DNA of 64,000 nucleotides from contig NC_136000.1 of NCBI RefSeq assembly GCF_048128805.1, positions 14,540,854-14,604,853 on the forward strand, in the 5' to 3' direction. Positions 13,806-23,100 of this stretch are shown here, one piece after another (position 1 is the stretch's first letter; every line of letters begins with the position of its first letter). This stretch comes from Centroberyx gerrardi. Taxonomy: Eukaryota > Chordata > Actinopteri > Beryciformes > Berycidae. Below the pieces are notes generated by a model. That model saw only the letters and a program-made list of their open reading frames with translations. It did no database searches and had not been told where the DNA came from. Position numbers and translations under genes: made by a program.

Positions 13806-13990
13806 TCGTAATAATAATAATAATAACCTTTATTTGTATAACACCTTTCATACACAGCATGCAGCTCAAAGTGCTTTACATCAATAGAAGGCAGATAAAA
13901 GACAGATAAAAAGATAAAATTCATATAAAAGAACAAGCAAAATGCATTGCATTAAAAAAAATCAAATCAAGTAAAATAGAAAGATAAAAG
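13806..13990. repeat. Dispersed fish repeat with taa microsatellite
   Basis: A short (taa)n tract is followed by cctttatttgtataacacc, tttcatacacagcatgcag and ctcaaagtgctttacatcaa, a pattern found at the ends of many fish elements. A related piece (tgtatagcgcttttcaatcg) is at 23738-23775 in trpm1. Confidence 0.5.
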
Positions 13991-14244
13991 AACACAACAA
14001 ATGCTCGCACTTTTAGATGTACATTGTGAGTGAACCCATATGTTTTTCTTTAATTTTCTTATCCCCTGTCCTTCCTGATTCTACTCTTGATCTGATATTT
14101 ACGTCAGATCTCACTGCCTAAGGCAGACGAGAATCATAGATTCTCCTCTTGGTCAAAAACTCACCATCCACAGATGGATGAGACTCATACAGGGTAAAGC
14201 TCAGTCCCCCCCACATATAGTGTTATAATATTATGACTTTTTTT

Positions 14245-14710
14245 AACTAATTTGGCCCATGGGGCAAGACCAGCCTCAGAGCCAGGAAAAATAATCGATT
14301 GCAAAGGATTACCCAATCAGCAAATAGATCCCGCCCCATTCACTTTGATTGACAGACGGCTGAGACATTATGAAGAGTGACATTATGAAATGAAAAATGT
14401 TATTATGAAATAAAAAGCGGATCAATGAAAAAAGAAAAACGGAAATAAAAGAACCACTTTGAAAAATGTAATTCAGAATAATATCATGTAATTGAAAATA
14501 AAAGCCATTTGAAAAATAAAAAAAGTTTTTATGAAATAAAAATACAATTAAATATAGTCATGTTATTATGAAAACAATAATTATGAAATAATATGATTTA
14601 ATATTTTTTAAATTAAAGGAAAACAATCAATTATTAATTTATTTATGTAATTATTTATTTCACTGACACATATTTATTTATTTAATTGAGAATATTTTGG
14701 TCCTCCATAC
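14245..14710. repeat. Right copy of the AT-rich inverted repeat
   Basis: Reverse-complement partner of 9958-10385, ending ttggtcctccatac. It holds an extra segment (about 14329-14388, including cgccccattcactttgattg) that the left copy has lost, so it is closer to the full element. Confidence 0.8.
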
Positions 14711-15341
14711 ATGTGTAGCCTATTATGTGATATTGTGAAATTGTGATGATGTATAATGTAGGCTATTTTATTTTTATTTTCTTAATTTCTGTACTTTTTA
14801 TTAGCCCATACAAGAGATTTTAGATAGTAGTCTATTTAAAAGCCCAACTAAGGACTATAGGGTTGGAAATTAGCAATAGCTGCAAACTCTATGCACATAG
14901 GCCTATCTTTTATATTTCAAGTGTGAAGTGTAAGTAGGCTATGTTAACTGCACTGTCCCTATAAGATAAACTACTAAATAAAATAAATAAAACTGCTGGC
15001 AACCCATTATTAAACTATTATAGGCTACAGTAGGCTATAGGTGCAAATTCACCTCCAAATCTGATAATAATAAAGCAAAGGCCATCAAAGTAGAAACATA
15101 CTGAATCTCATATTTTGGTATTTAGTCGACTAATCAAAGCTGTCCAGAGTGATGTTAATGAACCGTGCAGGCCTCGCTTAGGTGTCTCTCTTTAAACTAC
15201 ATAGACCAGTATGCAAAGCAGACGCTGACGTCATTCAGCGCCGCATTCGCCCTCCACAGACAGCTGGTGAGGATTTCCAGACAGGGGGGGGATCCCGGCT
15301 CATTACACCCTTATTAAATGTCGGACTGTAGCGCATTTTGA
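14711..15341. promoter_or_regulatory. rab8b upstream region
   Basis: AT-rich to about 15180, then a more GC-balanced, CpG-containing stretch (15180-15341) that should hold the rab8b promoter and 5' UTR. It includes the CRE at 15226. No TATA box was identified. Confidence 0.45.
15226..15233. promoter_or_regulatory. Full CRE palindrome TGACGTCA upstream of rab8b
   Basis: TGACGTCA, the symmetric CREB/ATF site, lies 109 bp before the rab8b ATG in CpG-containing sequence. Position and exact match make it a good promoter-site candidate; binding is inferred. Confidence 0.45.
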
Positions 15342-17219
15342 ATGGCGAAAACGTACGATTACCTTTTCAAACTGTTGCTCATCGGAGACAGCGGAGTGGG
15401 CAAGACATGTCTGCTGTTCAGGTTCAGCGAAGACGCCTTCAACACCACCTTCATATCAACAATAGGTGAGTCTACCAGCTAAATAGCCTACCCGGCGGCA
15501 CCGATAAAGCACCATGGTGTTCGTGTAATATTCCTACCCGCATGGAAAATACAATAGTTTACTGTATTGCCCAGTTGTTGTTTCAGTATAGTAATTTGTA
15601 TATCATTTACTACAATATTCCATAGTGTGTACTAGCCTATATACCACAGTATTTTTATTTTATTATAAAAAATTTTTTATCGGTATAGGTAGCCCACAAA
15701 TGGTACTCATAGTGAGTATAGACTACTCTAGTGACATTATCTTACCTGGTATTGTTTTTTGTCTGCTTTGCTATCATTAGAATATTGCAATAATATCACA
15801 ATAATGCTCATATAGGAGCTGGTTTTGCTGTGATATTTCTACAGCATCCTTCGACAATTTGCCATAGGATTACTGTAGTTCTTTGTTTTTGCAAAGGACC
15901 ACCACCTATTGCAGAGCTACCTGGGTAGCTTCATGCGTAATGATATCATGTAACTGATCAATGCAGTAAGCATTAGGCTATATCTCCCTGTCTTAGCTGT
16001 GTTTTTTTTATTTAAATGCAGGTATAGACTTCAAAATCAGAACAATAGAGCTGAATGGAAAAAGAGTCAAACTTCAAATCTGGTAAGTGTGATTTGCTTT
16101 TGGCTTTTTTTTCCTGAATCATATTTTTATCAAACACAGAGCGGCATGAACCTGCCCTTCCCAGGAGTGAGATTTATTTCTGGAGCTGGTCTGTTAACTT
16201 TGATGTTCACAGGGACACGGCTGGGCAGGAGCGGTTCCGCACCATTACCACAGCGTACTACAGAGGAGCCATGGTGAGACACAGCAGTCCTATGGGCCAA
16301 TCTGCCATATCAGTGAGGCGGTGAAACTGTTTGTAATGATCCGTATTATTATTCTTCACAGGGCATTATGTTGGTCTATGACATCTGCAACGAGAAGTCT
16401 TTTGAAAACATAAAAAACTGGATTAGGAACATTGAAGAGGTGAGCTTTGAATTGAAACTGAATCTATTAATATTTTACACAAGTGGAGTTTTTAATGTTT
16501 GTATTAGAAATGGCTGTCTTACATAAACATCAGTATGCTTAAAGTGTGCTCAGTAGTATCATAGTTTGGGTGACTTTGCATAATGCCTCTTTCAACTCTC
16601 CCCAGCATGCGTCATCCGATGTTGAGAAGATGATCTTGGGTAACAAATGTGACATGACTGACAGGAGACAGGTGTCCAAAGACAGGGGTGAAAAAGTGAG
16701 TCTCAGTGCCAAATCATTACTAAAAGGCAGGCAACAAATAGAAATGCTGTGCAGTTTTGAACTATGCAATGAATTATACTGACATTGAATTTCTGTTTTA
16801 CTCAGTTGGCCATTGATTATGGAGTTAAGTTCTTGGAAACAAGTGCAAAGTCTAGTTTAAATGTAGAAGAGGTAAGCTGAAAGTAATTGGCTTAGTTTCT
16901 AACCCATTCATTACCGTGTAACATTATTGATAAACATTTAAGAACATTTCTTTTTTTCTGTCACTCTAGGCATTTTATACTATGGGCAGAGACATATTAC
17001 ATAATCTGAGCACAAAGACAGTAAGTACAATTGATGGACAGGAGTTACAGCTACATTTTTGTGTAATCCTATTTGTTTAGTACTGTATTTATCTAATTTG
17101 TCCTCTTTTATATCTTTCTGTGCCAGACTGAGAACAATCCACCAGGAGCCGGCGGACCTGTCAAAATCACAGAGAAAAAGTCAAAGAGAATTAAATTCTT
17201 CAAGTGCTCACTCCTCTAG
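15342..17219 (+). CDS. rab8b: Ras-related GTPase Rab8B
   Basis: Small GTPase directing post-Golgi, exocytic and ciliary membrane traffic. Eight exons: 15342-15465, 16022-16082, 16213-16273, 16362-16439, 16606-16695, 16806-16871, 16970-17020, 17127-17219, total 207 aa, the exact Rab8 length. P-loop GDSGVGKT is at residues 15-22, switch I FISTIGIDF follows, then DTAGQE (63-68), NKCD (121-124) and ETSAK (149-153). The end KCSLL is a CaaX box for geranylgeranylation. The tail ([19 protein letters not shown]) and [17 protein letters not shown] fit RAB8B better than RAB8A. Substitutions such as Cys in [10 protein letters not shown] are mild. Divergent from rps27l as in human 15q22 and convergent with trpm1. 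Confidence 0.96.
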
Positions 17220-18216
17220 GCCGCTTCATCTTCTGCTCTAGAGTGACTCCACTGTTTTGGAGGGTTCCCGCTTCCCGGGAATCCTTGTAGCAGCAGCAGC
17301 AGCGGTCGTATTAGGAGGGCCGTACTGCTAGCTGAAGCTCACAGGTTCATGAGTGGTTTAGATCCTGTGTCATGATTTTGCCGAACAAAGGAGGATCTAT
17401 GAGGAATGAGGCTGGATATCTCAGCTCAGTCAAAAGACCTGTGCGTGATCGTCAGCATTGACTTGTAGTTGGACCTGATCAGAGGAGGCAGCGATTCTCC
17501 TGGCACGGATAATCCCTCTACATGTTAGCAGCGGGATTGAGATATCCCAGACACCTAGTAGTTGTTTTATCAATGGAAAACAATGAAAACATTGAGATTC
17601 TTTCATATACTAGTATTTCATGTTATCTTGCTATCAGGATGTCAGTCAGGCTGTCGGTCAGATGCTGTATATCAAGATAGTGTAAGCATTCAATGTATAT
17701 GTGTAAATTCATGTATCTTAATAGGCTGGTCAGTCTCCAGTTGCTCTGGCAGCATGTTTCTGTGAAATTGTTCATGCAGGGTGAGTAACAGTGTTATGAT
17801 GGAAAAGACAAAAAAAAAATGTTTGAAGTAAGCATACTGTATTCTCTTATTTTTATTTATTCTTTTTTTTTAATTGAAACTTTATTTATACAGGTTAGTA
17901 TGTCAATGTGAAACTGTGAAGGGGGGTTGTTTGGTTCCTGAAAACAGCTGGAATGAATATGTGTTATTACGCAATTATCAGTATTTGCATGAAACCAGTA
18001 GGTGCACTGCTTAGTTGTTGGCACATTCTACCACAAGAAAAAATATATTTACAAACATTACTTGAAAGTATTTTGTCAATAGTGTATTGGGAAGAATTTT
18101 TTTTCTGTTCATATACTGTATATGTCAACACAACTAATACTTATCAGTACGTTTTATCTTTACCTTATATTGTATACATTCAACAAGTCCCCTTTACATC
18201 TCCAACATGTAGTTGG

Positions 18217-18242
18217 GAACAATCCACCAGGAGCCGGCGGAC
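18217..18242 (+). repeat. 26-bp echo of the rab8b last exon
   Basis: These 26 bases are identical to 17132-17157, which encode ENNPPGAGG of Rab8B. The copy follows ...catgtagttgg and leads into a lysine-coding aaaaag-rich tract. Read in the Rab8B frame it would continue GGHDLAKKTKKDKKKKRQ to a stop, without a CaaX box. The upstream catgtag does not give the right phase for a spliced alternative exon, so it is more likely a short duplication. Confidence 0.8.
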
Positions 18243-18385
18243 ATGACTTGGCAAAAAAGACAAAAAAAGACAAAAAGAAAAAAAGACAATGACTTGGCAA
18301 AGCTGTAATGTGAATGGTTGTGGATATGTTACACTGTAACATTGAAATAACAACAATGAAACAATTAAAATGTTACAGTAAAGAC

Positions 18386-18391
18386 AATAAA
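18386..18391 (+). terminator. Polyadenylation signal of rab8b
   Basis: AATAAA about 1.17 kb after the rab8b stop, the first clear signal on this strand before the convergent trpm1 gene. Confidence 0.5.
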
Positions 18392-18534
18392 GAACGTGGA
18401 TCTTCAAAAGAAAATGTTATATGTTAATATTTCACTTTTCTGCACTGACAACTAACATCAACTGTGGTTAAGAATGTTTAACAAGAGTTTGGTAAGGTTT
18501 TTTTTTTTTTTGTTACTGTCTTTCTGTTTTCCCC

Positions 18535-18540
18535 TTTAAT
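18535..18540 (-). terminator. Candidate polyadenylation signal of trpm1
   Basis: TTTAAT on the plus strand reads ATTAAA on the minus strand, about 240 bp after the trpm1 stop. If used, the trpm1 and rab8b transcripts end within roughly 150 bp of each other. A later signal inside the rab8b 3' UTR cannot be excluded. Confidence 0.35.
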
Positions 18541-18780
18541 GTGAAAACAGTTTCACAAACTTGGTCATCAGTCCATCTCAGATGGCAGGCTCCCTTCCAT
18601 TTCACAGTTCTGCGCCTTGCTGGTACCACTTGATTCTTTCATCTCTTATGGTTTTCTCCACTCTGCATCACTCTTATTTTCCTCTGGGTCAAACCCCTCT
18701 GGGCCTTTATCCTCCTCTGTTCCTCCTTTCATCGATCCCCTCCTCCTTGAGTAGCTCATTTTTTCCAGTCCCTTCTTCTT

Positions 18781-20161
18781 CTACTGTGCATCATCTTCTC
18801 TCTTCTCTGGTCCTCTCATCCTTTCCTCATCTTGAAGTTGAGCAGCTGACATCCCACATGCTCCAACAATGTCTCTCTCACTGCTAGAGGCTCTTGGCTC
18901 TTTGTTAATATTCAAGCCCTTGGCTTTCCTCTCACTGGCATTCCAGCTCTGTGACCGGTGAGATGGCAAAAACTTTTCATCAGCTACAGTTAGATATTCA
19001 TTACTGTCCTCTGGGCCTGTCTTCTCCATCTTGATTTGGTCTTCCATGGGCTCTGTTGCCGGAGGAGTTGCCTCAGTTTCTAAAGGAATGTGATCCATCT
19101 GATGCTCCTGTTTGTTAGGCTCTGCCAGTCCAGTAGGAATATCAAACTGCTGGGTGAGAGCTTTGACCATTGACACTTTGGGCATGTGACCAAGGAGACT
19201 GGGATGGACCTGATACTCCAAGTTCTCTGGCCATTGATTTGGTGTTTTAGCTACCTGCTCCACCAGTGACCTGTAGTCTTCAGTGTCCAGCACTTCATCA
19301 CCCGCCTCAGCTGGGTTGAAGATGATGCCGCTCATAGCCCGCTTCTTTGTGGTAGGGGAGATGTTTTGGCTTTCAGTGGGACAGTATCTCAAAGATCTAG
19401 TCCTCTTTGGAGAAGAGGAGGTTGCTGGCTGTAGTTGGGCCTTCTCTGTGGGTTGAGCGTCCTCCGTGGGTTCCTCTGGTTCATTATTCTGTAAATCAGG
19501 AGGGCTGATAATGCTGGTACTCATAGCCCTCTTCTTTGTCAAAGGAGAGGTGTTTTGGCTTTCGACTGGATAGTATCTCAATGACTTAGTCCTTTTTGGA
19601 GAGGGGGTAGTGCCTGGCCTTAGTTTATCTTTCCGCAGTGCTTGGCCCAGCAGATCTTTGTCTGCCATCTGGTTGGTTATGGCCTCTTCACTCCCTGCCT
19701 CAGATATAGACTTTTGTTCACATGGTGATATCAGAATGTCCACACCCGAGCTGGGCCGCACTCTCTCCGCACCACCAACATCCAGCGTCTGACCGTACGT
19801 AGAAGCACTGGAGCCTTGACGCAAACTCCTCTGTCTTTCCACGCTGGGCTTAGGCACCTCATCAGCCTCCCTCTGCTTCGCCTCCTCCATGTCCAGGTGG
19901 AAGCGATAAAGGCTGTAACCGTCCGCGCTGTTGATGCTGCCCTGGCGAAGCAGGGAGGAGGGGTCGCACACAGAGGAGTTTCGCGAGTATGTGCGGGTCA
20001 GCTCCAGCCTGTCCACCCCAGCCAGCTTTTCCAGGGCGACTGCCATCCGTCCGTGGATCTCCTCCAGCTGGGCCAGGCGCAGGTCCACCGTCTGCAGGGA
20101 GGCCTTCATCGTGTTCTCCCTCTCATTTACCTCCTCCAGACGCATGGACATATTCTCAACC
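18781..20161 (-). CDS. trpm1: trpm1 last exon: coiled coil and long cytoplasmic tail
   Basis: A single exon of 460 codons. It starts with the TRPM coiled coil ([19 protein letters not shown]), then a long hydrophilic, Ser/Pro/Glu-rich tail that differs from the mammalian tail and ends KREDDAQ. Within it a roughly 37-residue segment is duplicated with a 189-bp offset: [17 protein letters not shown]...TKKRAMS (plus-strand 19520-19610) and [17 protein letters not shown]...TKKRAMS (19331-19420). Both contain basic SPKRT(K/R)SLRY motifs that could be phosphorylation sites. The tail is otherwise unrecognised. Confidence 0.9.
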
Positions 20162-23100
20162 CTGCCAAGAACACCAGACAAATATCAGAAGAGTTCACGA
20201 GTGTAATCAACATGCTTAGAAATGCCTCAACTAACTACACCCTTGTAATTAAAATGGGTCTTCACCTTTCTGAGGTAACCTTGATGCGCTCATCACTGGA
20301 GGACTGCTGTTCATCTTCCTTCTCCCGGAAATATTCCTCCACGCACTGTTCCTCAAACTCGTACAGATTTTTCAGCTCCTCTGGGTTCAGCCTCAGCTCT
20401 GTTGGAAACAAATCCGTTAAGTGTTTCTTAAGCAATGAGGCGGGATCTAAAATGTTTCTAAAGTGAATGTCTGTTGGGTTCCAACATGATCAGAGTATAA
20501 TTATTAATGACTCAGGATGAGACAAAATTTAATCAGTTTGGATCCTGGGCTGAAAGGTTTAAAAATCCTTCCTATAGACTATGCTCTATCACCAGTGAAG
20601 CATTATATTAATCATTTGTGTGTATACGGTATGTTATTGATTATCAGAGGAGACTAACTGAGGCCTCGGTCCTTCTCATCTAATTCTCCCTCTTGCTTCT
20701 TCTTGGCGCATCGCCGGAACAGCCTGTTGAAGAGGATGTAGAGGTGGCTGAAGATGATGAGAGGTGGAGGCAGGATGGGACGGTCGTGGAAAGTCATGAT
20801 CAGCTGATATCTCTGGAACTTCCACACTTGGTTGGAGATGGACTTCACTTCAAAGAAGGTGTTGCTGTGGGAGAGGACACGAAGGCCAGTGAGTATATAG
20901 AGGCTTGAAAGTAAACTTCTGTCAGCAGATGTTCTTTGTAAGATAATCAAGTAAACAAATATCGGGACATGTACTTACTTGAAGACAGCAATGAGCAAGT
21001 TGACCAGCAGGATGTTGGCCACAAGAAGGTAGCAGGCCATGATGGCAGGTGTGAGCCAGGCACCAGGGATGCATGGAGGCAGTTTCTTCCCATCCTCATC
21101 ATATAAATGTTCACCACAAGGCGCTGTGGGGCAAGGAGGGTTTAGTTGAAGAGTTTATAATGAGATCTTTAGCTAGGTGACTTGAATTGCATGTTGGAGT
21201 GAAAGATTACTTACGGTTGATTTCCATTGCATAGACTTCAAGAAATCCCCAAAAAGCATAGTAATAGAGAAATATGGAGAAAGAGTTAAAATCTTTGAAC
21301 ATAGGCCTTTTTTTTATCATACTTCTGTCAAGGTCAAGCTGATGCCCACTAAAGAGTGGAGTGGTGTCACCAAAATATTTCTCCAATTAGCCTCCACTTA
21401 ACCAAGAAACCAAGAATTTTCCACTTGGGTTTTTGTTGTGAAACTGATTTTAGGATTGGGAAAATAGATATTTCACAGCTTTGTCCAACAAATTCAGAAT
21501 GATTCAGAAAAACTGGTTTAATAACCTTTAGTGAATTAGGCCTTTTATAAATGGTTCTATGTTGCCTTCACCTTGACAGAAGAAACACAACTCCTGTGAA
21601 TAAAACTTAATGGCAGATGATCATTATTGAGGAGAAAATACCCATTCTGCTCTTCCTCAATGCAATTGTTTTTTTGTCAGGTATTAAAGCAAGAGCCTAT
21701 TTGTAAAAGTGCCAGCAGAGGGAGACAAAATATTGAGGAATCATAATGTAACGCATTGTCTATTACAAGGCTCAGATTTGAAGACATGGAAATTAGTACT
21801 GATCATCTGCCCAGAATCAGGAAACAGAATCTTACTATGAATTCTAGTCTTACGGTCTATCGAGTCCGCAAAAACCTCTCCATAGATCATCCAGTAGGGC
21901 ATGTAGAAGATGTTCCTGGCCAGGCGCCAAGTGGGCTCCTCATCAGGGTGCAGGATGGCTTGCCGTGCCACCCCAAAGCTCATAAGCACCACCAGCATGA
22001 TCACTACGAAGTACATCATGTCAATCATCTGAAAGAAATCAATAGAAACATCATAAATTGTTTTGTCATATTTGTATGTGTGTCATCTCTGTCATGTGAT
22101 TTTCACATGCTTTGTTTGGCTCATACTGAAAAATAACATTTCATTACCATCTTCCCTATCATCATAACATAGGGTCCCAGGTATTTGTTGACTCCAAAGA
22201 TGTCCAATACACGAATGTACCAGAAGATGATGTCTATACAGTAGATGACTCTGCCGTAGCCCATGTAAGGCTCATGCTGCAGCCGTAGCATGAGGCCAAG
22301 GAGGAAGGTCGAGATGGCAGCCAGGTCTGTGATGTTCCAGTACTCCTCCAGCCACACATTTATCTTCTGTTTCAGCTTCCCAGGCTCCGACATCAGAATC
22401 TGGAGACCAGGGTTAGAAGCAGAGAGAGTTCTCCAATTAATTTGCCGTAAAATTCTTGAACAGCATTTGACGTTTGAGATATGACATCGTCACATGATGA
22501 TCACATTTTTTTTTTTTTTTACCTGTCTGACTTTTTCAGAGCCAAGTGTGACGATGTATGCGATGACAATCCACTCTTGCATAGATGGCCATCGCTCCAT
22601 TTTCACCAGGATAATGTAGTTGTATAACATCAGATAACCCAGATAGGAAATCTATCAGAAGAGGGAAACACCATAAAGTCAATGCAACAAAGTCACTTCA
22701 TTATTAATGAAAACTGTAGTCATGACAGTTTGGTACAGTAATGAAACTTACAGTGTTGAACCAGAATTTGGTGAAGGGCGCATCATAAAACTCAAAGAAT
22801 CTTTTGGCAATTGGGATTTTGCGGACTTTAGTGCTGCCCTCCTCTTCATCCCCCTTCCGAGAAGTTGCATCAGCATTGGGATCCTGGAACATAATGGCAG
22901 AGTCACAGTTAGAGATTGTCATCTGTCACTCTTGACAACAATACCAAGAAGTAGAATTATGTGTAAAATAAATTAATTTGACAAGGCCCGCAGATGAACC
23001 AGGACCTTGCTGGATTTGGCGTCATCATCCTTGTCCTTTTTCTCATTGCTGCCTCCAGGTCCGTGATAGGACGTGTCGTCTCCAAGACGGAAATCCAACA

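Larger units (their letters stand above)
9958..14710. mobile_element. 4.75-kb block bounded by inverted repeats
   Basis: The two inverted copies at 9958-10385 and 14245-14710 enclose a broken elastase gene, a fragment of an unrecognised repeat-protein gene and a Tc1-like remnant, none of which belongs to the rps27l-rab8b interval in other vertebrates. The outermost bases (GTATGGAGGACCA and its complement) are exact inverted repeats. I infer either a composite insertion that moved as one unit, or chance insertion of two copies of the same repeat in opposite directions. No target duplication outside the repeats was evident. Confidence 0.45.
17220..18391 (+). other. rab8b 3' UTR
   Basis: From the stop codon to AATAAA at 18386-18391. 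AT-rich with no conserved ORF. It carries at 18217-18242 an exact 26-bp copy of part of the last coding exon. Confidence 0.5.

Noticed and set aside
18200-18290. Alternative last exon of rab8b
   Set aside because: The only nearby acceptor (catgtag) gives the wrong phase for the Rab8B frame, and no CaaX box follows; kept as a duplication.
19816-20466. 216-aa plus-strand frame
   Set aside because: Antisense shadow of trpm1 exons 18781-20161 and 20266-20398, whose protein is clearly conserved.
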